The translations under genes and the position numbers were made by a program. Below the pieces are notes generated by a model. It saw nothing but the letters and a program-made list of their open reading frames with translations. It was not told where the DNA came from and did not search any database. Shown one piece after another: positions 8,362 to 15,890 of a stretch of DNA of 54,014 bases (within the stretch, counting starts at the first letter, position 1; each line of letters starts with the position of its first letter). The stretch covers positions 115,160 to 169,173 of the forward strand of contig NZ_BMPY01000014.1 in the NCBI RefSeq assembly GCF_014647835.1. Direction: 5' to 3'. Source of the stretch: Microbispora rosea subsp. aerata. GTDB taxonomy: Bacteria; Actinomycetota; Actinomycetes; Streptosporangiales; Streptosporangiaceae.

Positions 8362-8685
8362 ATGAGCGCGGAAGATCTCGAAAAGTACGAGACCGAGATG
8401 GAGCTGCAGCTCTACCGGGAGTACCGTGACGTGGTCGGCCTGTTCACCTACGTGGTCGAGACCGAGCGGCGCTTCTATCTCACCAACTCCGTCGATCTCG
8501 ACGTTCGCACCGCCGAGAACGGCGATGTCTTCTTCGACGTGAAGATGCAGGACGCCTGGGTCTGGGACATGTACCGCCCAGCGCGATTCGTGAAGAACGT
8601 GCGGGTTGTGACCTTCAAGGACGTCAACATCGAGGAGCTGGCCAAGCCCGACCTCGAGATGCCCAAGGAGGGCTTCTCGAGCTGA
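8362..8685 (+). CDS. DUF2469 family protein
   Basis: A 107-residue acidic soluble protein. MSAEDLEKYETEMELQLYREYRDVVGLFTYVVETERRFYL-type N termini, followed by VDLDVR and VWDMYRPARFVKNVRVVTFKDVNIEEL, define the actinobacteria-specific DUF2469 family. It nearly always sits just downstream of rnhB, as here (54-bp gap, ribosome-binding site AGGAGGACC). No biochemical function is known to me. The neighbourhood suggests a housekeeping role in nucleic acid or envelope maintenance, but that is only association. Confidence 0.92.
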   Translation: MSAEDLEKYETEMELQLYREYRDVVGLFTYVVETERRFYLTNSVDLDVRTAENGDVFFDVKMQDAWVWDMYRPARFVKNVRVVTFKDVNIEELAKPDLEMPKEGFSS

Positions 8686-8712
8686 TCGTGTGACTGGGGC
8701 CGGTCGGAGGCG

Positions 8713-8768
8713 GCTGTCCCCAGAATGCCGTTCGGGGGCCGCTGTCCCCAGAACGCCGTTCGGCCGCT
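8713..8768. repeat. Two tandem 28-bp repeats upstream of the M23 peptidase gene
   Basis: GCTGTCCCCAGAA at 8713 recurs at 8741 with the following CGCCGTTCGG block (ATGCCGTTCGG in the first copy), giving two 28-bp units. They end about 32 bp before the M23 start and may belong to its 5' untranslated region. Confidence 0.75.
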
Positions 8769-8800
8769 CGGCGCGAGCGTTCATCGCCCATCGTCGTGGC

Positions 8801-9736
8801 ATGCGTCTTGTCGCGTACGTGCTCGTGCTCGCCCTCCTCACTGCGACCCCCGCCGCGGGGACGATTTCCGCCGGAGGCTTGGCTCTCGGGACGCCAGGTG
8901 CCGCGCGGCCCGTGTCCGCCGGGGCGCCGTACGCGGCCTTCCCGGCAGGGATGGTCTCCGCCAGCGGGCTGGCTCTCGGGCCATCGGTTGCCGCGCGGCC
9001 TGTCTCCGCTGGAGTGCCGTGTGCGGTCTTGATGGTGGGCAGGGCTTCCACTGGTGGGCCGGGTTTCGGGTCGCCGGGCGGCGTGCGGCCCGTGTCCGCC
9101 GGGGCGCCGTACGCGGCTTTCGCGGCGTGGAAGGTTTCCGCCGGTGAGTCGGCTCCGTCCATCGGGGCGAGGAATGGATCGCCGAGCGTGCCGTCGGCCG
9201 GGCCGGACGAGGTCGACGGGATCGCGCAGATGCGGACAGCTCGCGTTGCCCAGGCGGCGGGGCCGGTCGGATCACGCCCGCCGCGTGGGGAGGCGTCCGG
9301 CTGGCGGTGGCCGCTCTCCGGACCCGCAAGCATGGTCAGGCGCTTCGATCCGCCCGCGCAGCGGTGGCTGGCCGGTCACCGGGGCGTGGACCTGCCCGCG
9401 CGGCCCGGCGAGACGGTCATGGCCGTGGGGCCGGGGATCGTCCGCGTGGCGGAGCGGATCGCCGGCCGAGGGGTTGTGACGATCTCGCATTCCGGCGGCC
9501 TGCGCACCACCTACCTGCCGGTCCGCGCCCTGGTCCGGCCAGGTGACCTCGTCGCGGCCGGTCAGGTCATCGGCACCATAGAGGAGGGCTCCGGCGCGCA
9601 CTGCGCCGTCTCGTGCCTGCACTGGGGACTTCTGCGCGGACGTCTCTACCTCGACCCGCTCCTCCTGTTCGGTCGTGGGCAGGTCCGCCTGCTGCCCCGG
9701 TGGTCCGTCGGCGGGGCAACTCCGGCGTCACGATGA
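8801..9736 (+). CDS. Secreted M23 (LytM-type) metallopeptidase with 30-residue repeats
   Basis: A 311-residue putative cell-wall endopeptidase. ATG 8801 gives a signal peptide (MRLVAYVLVLALLTATPAAG). Residues 23-112 are three 30-residue repeats (see separate entry), then a disordered stretch, then the peptidase domain: HRGVDLPARPGETVMAVGPG with ligands His193 and Asp197, and at the end CLHWGLLRG, where most M23 enzymes have HLHFEI. The first histidine of HxH is thus cysteine, a variant seen in actinobacterial relatives. Ends YLDPLLLFGRG. An in-frame upstream start (8690) would bury the signal peptide, so I reject it. Confidence 0.88.
   Translation: MRLVAYVLVLALLTATPAAGTISAGGLALGTPGAARPVSAGAPYAAFPAGMVSASGLALGPSVAARPVSAGVPCAVLMVGRASTGGPGFGSPGGVRPVSAGAPYAAFAAWKVSAGESAPSIGARNGSPSVPSAGPDEVDGIAQMRTARVAQAAGPVGSRPPRGEASGWRWPLSGPASMVRRFDPPAQRWLAGHRGVDLPARPGETVMAVGPGIVRVAERIAGRGVVTISHSGGLRTTYLPVRALVRPGDLVAAGQVIGTIEEGSGAHCAVSCLHWGLLRGRLYLDPLLLFGRGQVRLLPRWSVGGATPASR
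8867..9136 (+). repeat. Three 90-bp (30-residue) tandem repeats inside the M23 peptidase gene
   Basis: Units 8867-8956, 8957-9046 and 9047-9136 encode the pattern SAGGLALG..GAARPVSAGAPYAAF..G.V with substitutions. Units 1 and 3 share RPVSAGAPYAAF exactly. The repeats lie between the signal peptide and the catalytic domain, possibly as a wall-spanning spacer. Confidence 0.85.
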
Positions 9737-9814
9737 TGGATCGGCGCGCCACCGCCGGGACCAGTGGGTCACGGCTCCGCTCAATGGATCACGCGGGTCC
9801 GCGGACCGCAGTGC

Positions 9815-10735
9815 TCAGGCGCGCGGATGCGCCTGGCGATACGCGGCCCGCAGCCGTTCGATGGACACGTGCGTGTAGATCTGCGTCGTGGCCAGGGAGG
9901 CGTGCCCGAGCATCTCCTGCACCGATCGCAGGTCGGCCCCGCCTTCGAGCAGGTGGGTGGCGGCGGTGTGGCGCAGCCCGTGCGGACCCATGTCGGGGGT
10001 GCCCTCGACCTGCGCCAGACGGGCGTGCACGACACGCCGCACGGTGCCCTGGTCGATCCGGCCTCCCCGCACGCCGAGGAAGAGTGCGGGGCCGCTCGCC
10101 TCGCGAATCCACAGGGGTCTGCCCCGCACGCACCACGCGTCCAGGGCGTGCAGGGCGGGCAGCCCGAAGGGAACCGTCCGCTCCTTGCGCCCCTTGCCCA
10201 GCACGCGGACGGTGCGGCGGTCCCGGTCCACGTCGTCCACGTCGAGGCCGCACAACTCGCTCACCCGCATGCCGGTCGCGTATAGCAACTCCAGCATCGC
10301 CCGATCGCGCAGGTCTTTGGGATCGCCGGGCCCCTGGGCGGCGAGGACGGCCTCGGCCTCGGCCTGGTCCAAGACTTTCGGCAGCCGGCGTTCGGCTTTA
10401 GCCGTGCCCAGGAGCAGCCCTGGGTCGCTCGCCAGCCACCCTCGCCGGTGGCAGAAGGCGGTGAAGACCCGGGCGCAGGCGGATCGCCGGGCCAGCGTCG
10501 CCCTCGACCGCCCGGCCTGGTGCTGATCTCCCAGCCAGTCGCGCAGGACGGTGACGTCGAGAGCGGACACATCTTCGTGCCCGGCGGCCCGCATGTGGGT
10601 GAACAGCGAGGAGACGTCTCCGAGGTACGCCCTGAGCGTGTGCGGCGACAGATTTCGTTCGAGACGCAGATGCCGCTCGAACTGCTCCAGGACGGCGTCG
10701 AACTCCGCGAGCCCCTGCCCTTCGCCCGCTGCCAC
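9815..10735 (-). CDS. xerC: Tyrosine recombinase XerC
   Basis: A 306-residue site-specific recombinase, length and layout of XerC/XerD proteins that resolve chromosome dimers at dif. The N-terminal SAM-like domain (LERNLSPHTLRAYLGDVSSLF) precedes the catalytic domain with ATGMRVSEL (first Arg), VLGKGRKERTVP (Lys), HGLRHTAATHLLEGGADLRSVQEMLGH (HxxR and His) and TTQIYTHV (nucleophilic Tyr). GTG start at 10735 with GGGGAGG seven bases upstream. No dif-like site or mobile element flanks it, so it reads as the housekeeping enzyme. It converges with the M23 peptidase gene. Confidence 0.9.
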   Translation of the reverse strand: MAAGEGQGLAEFDAVLEQFERHLRLERNLSPHTLRAYLGDVSSLFTHMRAAGHEDVSALDVTVLRDWLGDQHQAGRSRATLARRSACARVFTAFCHRRGWLASDPGLLLGTAKAERRLPKVLDQAEAEAVLAAQGPGDPKDLRDRAMLELLYATGMRVSELCGLDVDDVDRDRRTVRVLGKGRKERTVPFGLPALHALDAWCVRGRPLWIREASGPALFLGVRGGRIDQGTVRRVVHARLAQVEGTPDMGPHGLRHTAATHLLEGGADLRSVQEMLGHASLATTQIYTHVSIERLRAAYRQAHPRA

Positions 10736-10740
10736 GGCAT

Positions 10741-11289
10741 CCTCCCCTCACGTCGTGTCTGACACATCATGGCCCTGCTGCGCGTGGCCCAACGATGCTC
10801 GCTGTGTTCTCGTCCCATCTGCGAAGATTGCTCGCAGCTCGCGATCTCCGTGGGGCCGGAGCCGTCGCCCAGAGCTCGCTATGGGCTCCTCCTCGGCCTT
10901 GCGCTGCATCCACCTGTATCCACGCCCGCGACGGGCGGCATCCGGCAGACGCTCCCCGGCTCCCGGTGCGACGCGGGTATGGGCGACGTCGCCTGAGAGG
11001 CCGGTGCGCGTCTCACGTCCCGCGCACGTGCCAAGGCATCCTTGGCACGTCCGGGGGAGCGTAGCCGCGTGCCGGCACCGAAGGCCGTGGCCGGACGGAA
11101 GCCGTGAGCCCTGGATACGACCGGAACGTGGCCGAAACTGTGGCCCTGGCCCGTGACCGGGGCCACAGCCGGAACCGAGACTTGGCCGTGGCCAGGGCCG
11201 TGGCCGGAACGCGTGGCTTGGCCGTGGCCCTGATCGGAGCGGAACGCCGGGATCAGCCGGGGGTGGACGCCGTCGGGAAGCCGGAAATC
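10741..11289. other. 549-bp spacer between xerC and the CoA-transferase gene
   Basis: No gene is supported. It holds one perfect inverted repeat (11026-11050) and, from about 11080 to 11250, a degenerate string of GGCCGTGGCC-like words in both orientations that could fold or be repeat debris. Confidence 0.5.
11026..11050 (-). terminator. Perfect 11-bp inverted repeat downstream of the CoA-transferase gene
   Basis: ACGTGCCAAGG (11026-11036), loop CAT, CCTTGGCACGT (11040-11050). It is 240 bp past the minus-strand CoA-transferase stop and 290 bp before xerC. It could be a terminator without a U tract, or a protein-binding dyad; the symmetry does not distinguish these. Confidence 0.45.
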
Positions 11290-12783
11290 TCAGGGGGACG
11301 TGGCCCATGCCGCCGGGTGCTCTCCCTGTCTTGGCGGCGGAGTCGTCCAGTGCGGCCGCACACCGTCGATGGCGCCGGGCGGCGTCACGTAGGTGAGCGT
11401 GCCGAAAGAGCTGGTCATCGTCGCCAGCAGATCATCCACCCGGGGGTGCTCGACTCCCGCCGCGTCGATCCTGCCGAGCCCGTCGAGCCACGTCGCGGTT
11501 CGAGCCAGCGACACCTCGACGTGCCAGGAGCCGCCCTCGTCCGCCCGTCGCAGCAGCGCGGCGACCGCGCCGAACGCCGCCAGATAGCCGGTGCCGTGAT
11601 CGAGCGCCTGCGCGGGCAGCGGGTTCGGCCGCAGGCCATCGCCGTTCTCGTGGGCGATCCCGCACGCCATCTGGACGAGGCTGTCGAATCCCCTTCTATC
11701 GGCCCACGGCCCGCGAGTGCCGTACGCGGAGATGTCGACGCAGACGATGCCGGGCCGCAGCTCGGTGAGATCGTCCGGCCCGAATCCCTTGGCCCGCAGA
11801 GCGCCGGGCCGGTACGCCTGAATGATCACGTCGGCTTGCCGGACCAGCTCCCGCAGCGTGTCCGACTCGGAACGCAGGTCGATGTGGCACGACCGCTTGC
11901 CGAACGCCGTCTCCACCACGAGCCCCGGCACCTCGGGCAGGTGCGCGGCGCCGACCCGCAGCACCTCCGCGCCGTACGCCGCGAGCGCCCGTGCGGCCAC
12001 CGGTCCGGCGATCACGCGGGTCAGGTCGAGCACCCGCACACCGTCAAGGGGCCGCTGCTGGTCGGCCGTGCGGCCCTTGGCGGGTCCGCCCGGCACATGC
12101 CCGGCTGTGGTGCGGCCGTTCCCGCTGCGGGCGTTCTCACTGCGGCTGGCCACGCCCAGGCTTTCCCGGCCGGCGCCGGGCAGCCGGGAGGCACCGACGA
12201 GAGGAAGTTCGGCCAATGCCTGGGCCTGTGGATGCGCGAGCCACTCGGCCCTGCTCCGCATCGCCGCCGCACAGCCGCCCTCATGGATCACCGCTTCCTC
12301 GATCTCCAGTGCCGTACGGCCCGCGCACGCCCTGACGACGTCCTCCTTGCCCGAGCCGAGGGGCAGCCCGAGCGCGCGTAAGGCGGCGTCACGGTGATGG
12401 TCGAAGTTGCAGTGGAGCCGGACCCAGCCGTCCGAGGTCCGGTAGTCCCCCGAGAGCGCGGCCCAGACGTCCATGCCCTTCCCGTCGGCACGAAAATGCC
12501 GCTCGCTCTGGAAGGCCACGGTGGCATGGCGGACGTCGATCGTCACGTCTGGCTCACGGTGCGCGCCGCGCCCTCGTTCGGGCCCGCCGGGCTCTCCCTC
12601 CTCACTCTCTCCGGCTCGGGCCGCGTACGCGGCGACGGCGGCGGTCAGGGCACCGGCAGAGGCCGCGGCCATCGTGCCGAGGGGGAAAACAGACGGCAAC
12701 ACGGGATCGCCGCCGGTGACCCGGACCTCCGGCAGGGTGACCCCGACGCTTGCGCCCAACTCTCTGATCAGCTTCGTGGTCAC
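11290..12783 (-). CDS. Class III CoA-transferase (CaiB/BaiF family)
   Basis: A 497-residue protein. The C-terminal half carries RVLDLTRVIAGPVAARALAAYGAEVLRV, ADVIIQAYRPGALRAKGFGPDDL, IVCVDISAYGTRGPWADRRGFDSLVQMACGIA and ALDHGTGYLAAFGAVAAL, all typical of family III CoA-transferases that move CoA between carboxylic acids. The N-terminal half (about 1-200) resembles a second, degenerate copy of the fold, with DVWAALSGDYRTSDGWVRLHCNF. GTG start at 12783 with GAGGAG six bases upstream; the frame stays open further upstream through repeat DNA, but that is not coding. Substrate unknown. Confidence 0.85.
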   Translation of the reverse strand: MTTKLIRELGASVGVTLPEVRVTGGDPVLPSVFPLGTMAAASAGALTAAVAAYAARAGESEEGEPGGPERGRGAHREPDVTIDVRHATVAFQSERHFRADGKGMDVWAALSGDYRTSDGWVRLHCNFDHHRDAALRALGLPLGSGKEDVVRACAGRTALEIEEAVIHEGGCAAAMRSRAEWLAHPQAQALAELPLVGASRLPGAGRESLGVASRSENARSGNGRTTAGHVPGGPAKGRTADQQRPLDGVRVLDLTRVIAGPVAARALAAYGAEVLRVGAAHLPEVPGLVVETAFGKRSCHIDLRSESDTLRELVRQADVIIQAYRPGALRAKGFGPDDLTELRPGIVCVDISAYGTRGPWADRRGFDSLVQMACGIAHENGDGLRPNPLPAQALDHGTGYLAAFGAVAALLRRADEGGSWHVEVSLARTATWLDGLGRIDAAGVEHPRVDDLLATMTSSFGTLTYVTPPGAIDGVRPHWTTPPPRQGEHPAAWATSP

Positions 12784-12896
12784 TGCCGACTCCTCATCCC
12801 CAACGCCCAGCCACACCCAACCCCCGCAACCCCCGGATGCCCAGGCGTCCCCCAAGCCCCGCAACATCCGATGCCCAGCGGCACGCGGCACACCGC

Positions 12897-13437
12897 AGTG
12901 GCCGGCAGCCGGGAACGCCTGGTGCCTGGCCGCTCGACCGCCCCACAACATCGGATGCTTCGCCGCCCTCGGCATGCTGCAGCGTCCGACGTCCGGCAGC
13001 GCCAATGTCCAGCCGCTCTCGACACCCTCGTGACGCCCGATGCCCAGCCGTCCCCTATGACCAGCGGCGCCCCGGGCTGCCGTAGTGGCCGGCAGCCGGG
13101 AACGCCTGGTGCCTGGCCGCTCCAACGGCCCGCAACATTCAATGCTTCGCCGCCCTCGGCATGCTGCAGCGTCCGACGTCCGGCAGCGCCAATGTCCAGC
13201 CGCTCTCGACACCCTCGTGACGCCCGATGCCCAGCCGTCCCCGATGACCAGCGGCGCCCCGGGCTGCCGTAGTGGCCGGCAGCCGGGAGCGCCTGGTGCC
13301 TGGCCGCTCCAACGGCCCGCAACATTCAATGCTTCGCCGCCCTCGGCATGCTGCAGCGTCCGACGTCCGGCAGCGCCAATATTCAGTCGCTATCAACACC
13401 TCCAGTGTTCGATGCTCAGTCGCTCCCGACCCGCCGT
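12897..13437. repeat. 187-bp tandem repeat array, two full copies and one diverged copy
   Basis: Copies start at 12897, 13084 and 13271, each with AGTGGCCGGCAGCCGGGA. Copies 1 and 2 are 187 bp and differ mainly in one 25-bp patch. The third matches copy 2 almost exactly for about 110 bp, then diverges and is 167 bp. A weak fourth beginning is visible at 13438. Each junction forms a hairpin, GGCTGCCG-TAGTGGC-CGGCAGCC. Because 187 is not divisible by 3, the reading frame shifts at each copy, which argues against coding. Confidence 0.95.
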
Positions 13438-13589
13438 AGTGGCCGGGCCGGCCCGGCAACGCCTGATGCCGACGGGGTGCTCCATCACTGCAGAGCCTTG
13501 CCGCCTGCTCTTTCGGAACTTGAGCAAGTATTCACGCCAGCCCCAGCCTGCCTGCGTCCGCCCCTCGCCTTTCCGCTCTCTGCTCCGGC

Positions 13590-13598
13590 TGTGGACAA
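13590..13598 (-). promoter_or_regulatory. DnaA-box-like nonamer
   Basis: TGTGGACAA is the complement of TTGTCCACA, the preferred DnaA box of high-G+C actinomycetes. It lies 138 bp before yraN; a second, one-mismatch box in opposite orientation follows at 13663. Confidence 0.45.
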
Positions 13599-13662
13599 CT
13601 GTCCGTCCGCAGCCGTCTTTTTGCGCCCATTCGCCCATAACGACCCGGTTCGCGTAGCCGAC

Positions 13663-13671
13663 CTGTCCACA
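13663..13671 (+). promoter_or_regulatory. Second DnaA-box-like nonamer
   Basis: CTGTCCACA differs from TTGTCCACA only at the first base. With 13590-13598 it makes an inverted pair 73 bp apart, start to start, in the yraN upstream region. Confidence 0.35.
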
Positions 13672-13735
13672 GAAAGCGATTCGGTGGCATGGGCCCCGGG
13701 CCGCTTCGGCGATCGTCTGCGCCGGAGGTGGTCCC

Positions 13736-14089
13736 ATGGCGGCGAAAGATCGGCTGGGCAGACAGGGCGAACAACTCGCCGTGACCTTTCTGACGGCGAA
13801 GGGCATGCGCATACTCGACCGCAATTGGCGCTGCGCGGAGGGCGAGATCGACATCGTCGCCCGCGACGGGAACGCGCTGGTGATCGTGGAGGTGAAGACC
13901 CGCTCCGGGCGCAGCCACGGCACCGCTTTCGAAGCGGTGACCGGTGACAAACTGCTGCGCCTGCGGACGCTGGCCGCCAGGTGGCTGGCCACGCACACCG
14001 AGCGCTTCGACTCGATACGAGTCGATGTGATCGCGATCGAACGGTTCGCGGGCGACTTCTCGCTCAGGCACGAACGTGGGGTGATCTGA
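13736..14089 (+). CDS. YraN/UPF0102 family endonuclease-like protein
   Basis: A 117-residue protein with the restriction-endonuclease-like core LGRQGEQLAVTFL, GMRILDRNWRCAEGEIDIVARDG and VIVEVKTRSG, i.e. the E..D..ExK metal-binding pattern. The family nearly always precedes comM and dprA, as here (stop and comM start 1 bp apart), and is thought to act in DNA processing or recombination; the exact reaction is not established. ATG start at 13736 with GGAGGT just upstream. Confidence 0.92.
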   Translation: MAAKDRLGRQGEQLAVTFLTAKGMRILDRNWRCAEGEIDIVARDGNALVIVEVKTRSGRSHGTAFEAVTGDKLLRLRTLAARWLATHTERFDSIRVDVIAIERFAGDFSLRHERGVI

Positions 14090-14090
14090 G

Positions 14091-15890
14091 ATGCCCGTCG
14101 CCCGTACGCACTGTGTCGGCCTCGTGGGTGTCACTGGGCGCGTCGTGGAGGTCGAGGCCGATGTGGGCCCCGGCATCGCCGGTACGCACTTCATCGGGCT
14201 TCTCGACACCGCGATCAGCGAAGCCCGGGGCCGGGTGAGATCCGCGCTGATCAACAGCAGATTCGCCTGGCCCGACGCGCGGGTCACCGTGAGCCTGTTT
14301 CCGGCCACCCTGCCCAAGCGGGGGTCGATCTTCGATTTGGCGATCGCGATCGCGGTGCTCGGCGCGGCGGGGGCCGTTCCCGCGCAGCGCATCGCGGCAC
14401 CGATGTTCCTCGGCGAACTCGGTCTTGACGGGCGGGTCCGGCCGGTGAGAGGCGTGCTGCCGGCCGCGCTCGCCGCAGCCGAGGCGGGGGTGCACACGGT
14501 CGTGGTGCCCTCGCTCAACGCCGCCGAGGCGGCCCTCGTGCCCGACATCACCGTGGTTCCCGTCGCCACTCTCAGCGAGCTGGTGGGGTGGCTGCGCGAG
14601 GGCGACCTGCACCGGCTGCCGGTGGTGGCGGACGCCGCATCACTGTGGCAGGCCACCGAGCCCACCCATGGCCGCGAGCGGATCGGGCGCGCCGAGAGCC
14701 TCGGCGATCCGGAGCACGGGGAGAGCGATGAAGACATCGGAGGCGGACGGTGCGGCAAGTCTCCTGCCGCCGCGAACGGCCGAGACGCCTGCCCCGGTGG
14801 CACGACGGGAAGCGGGGCCGGCGAGCATGCCGGACGCTCTTCCGGCATCGCGTCCGCTGTCCCTGGCCCGGCCTTGCCCTCAGGTACGCCGCCTCTGACA
14901 GGACCGTACGGCGACGACCAGGACAGGCCGGAGCCGGACCTGTCCGACGTGGCCGGGCAGCCGATGGGCCGCAAGGCGCTGGAGGTGTGCGCGGCCGGCG
15001 GGCACAACCTCTGGATGCTCGGCCCGCCGGGCAGCGGCAAGACCATGCTCGCCGAGCGCCTGCCGACCCTCCTGCCATCGCTCGACCGAGAGAAGGCCCT
15101 GGAGGTGTCGGCCATCCACTCGGTGGCGGGAACGCTGCCGCCGGGCCGCCCGCTGCTCACCCGGCCCCCCTTCGTCGCCCCGCATCACAGTGCGACGATG
15201 GCGGCCGTCGTCGGCGGTGGAAGCGGAGGCGTCGTGCGGCCGGGGGCCGTCTCGCTCGCGCACCGGGGCGTGCTCTTTCTCGACGAGGCGCCCGAATTTT
15301 CGACGGTCGTGCTCGACTCCCTGCGGCAACCCCTCGAGTCCGGAACGGTCACGATCGCACGGGCTGTCGGCACGGTCACGTTTCCCGCCCGGTTCATGCT
15401 GGTCCTGGCTGCCAATCCATGTCCCTGTGGCCTGCGGGGAACGGTGGGGCGTCCCTGCAAGTGCACACCCGTGAGCCGACGTCGTTACCTCGACCGGCTC
15501 TCCGGGCCGCTGCTGGACCGCGTCGACATAAAGGTGAAGGTCGGCCGGGCCACGCGCGCCGAGCTGCTCGCGGACCGGCACTTCGCGGAGACCAGTGCGA
15601 CCGTGGCCGAGCGGGTGAGGCTGGCGCGCGAGCGGGCTGCCAGGCGACTGGCCGGCACGCCCTGGCGCACGAACGCCGAGGTGCCGTCGTCAGCGCTGCA
15701 CCGCGACTTCCGCCTGGCCGACGCGGCGATGGCCCCGCTGCACCGTGGGCTCGACACGGGCACGCTCAGCGCACGCGGCCTTGATCGTGTGCTCCGCATT
15801 TCCTGGACACTCGCCGATCTCGCCGGCAAGGACCGGCCGGGCCAGACCGAGACCTCGGCGGCCCTCGCACTATGGCTCGGAGCGGATTGA
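14091..15890 (+). CDS. comM: ComM/YifB family Mg-chelatase-like AAA+ ATPase
   Basis: A 599-residue protein of the ComM family, hexameric helicases that promote branch migration during integration of transforming DNA. An N-terminal Lon-protease-like fold (about 1-180) includes FLGELGLDGRVRPVRGVLPAA. The AAA+ core has Walker A GPPGSGKT (311-318), LFLDEAPEF as Walker B and ANPCPCG, then the Mg-chelatase C domain ending RVLRISWTLADLAGKDRP. Between N domain and ATPase, about residues 195-285 are a low-complexity insert absent from E. coli YifB, which accounts for the extra length. Confidence 0.92.
   Translation: MPVARTHCVGLVGVTGRVVEVEADVGPGIAGTHFIGLLDTAISEARGRVRSALINSRFAWPDARVTVSLFPATLPKRGSIFDLAIAIAVLGAAGAVPAQRIAAPMFLGELGLDGRVRPVRGVLPAALAAAEAGVHTVVVPSLNAAEAALVPDITVVPVATLSELVGWLREGDLHRLPVVADAASLWQATEPTHGRERIGRAESLGDPEHGESDEDIGGGRCGKSPAAANGRDACPGGTTGSGAGEHAGRSSGIASAVPGPALPSGTPPLTGPYGDDQDRPEPDLSDVAGQPMGRKALEVCAAGGHNLWMLGPPGSGKTMLAERLPTLLPSLDREKALEVSAIHSVAGTLPPGRPLLTRPPFVAPHHSATMAAVVGGGSGGVVRPGAVSLAHRGVLFLDEAPEFSTVVLDSLRQPLESGTVTIARAVGTVTFPARFMLVLAANPCPCGLRGTVGRPCKCTPVSRRRYLDRLSGPLLDRVDIKVKVGRATRAELLADRHFAETSATVAERVRLARERAARRLAGTPWRTNAEVPSSALHRDFRLADAAMAPLHRGLDTGTLSARGLDRVLRISWTLADLAGKDRPGQTETSAALALWLGAD

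Larger units (their letters stand above)
12784..13735. other. 952-bp divergent spacer: repeat array plus yraN promoter region
   Basis: From about 12790 to 13480 the DNA is repetitive (187-bp units and degenerate preludes). From about 13500 the base composition becomes more mixed, with CTGTGGACAACTGT and CTTTTTGCGCCC, and should contain the promoter of the yraN-comM-dprA unit. No RNA gene or protein is supported. Confidence 0.6.

Noticed and set aside
9796-9807. GGTCCGCGGACC palindrome between the M23 and xerC genes
   Set aside because: Twelve-base G/C palindromes are frequent by chance in such DNA and nothing else marks the site, beyond a possible weak bidirectional terminator.
9815-10735. 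Integrase of a mobile element
   Set aside because: The recombinase has the size and motifs of housekeeping XerC; no att repeats, tRNA, excisionase or phage genes flank it.
12784-13329. N-terminal extension of the CoA-transferase through the repeat array
   Set aside because: The frame stays open, but the repeat period shifts the frame and a good ribosome-binding site plus family-like start exists at 12783.
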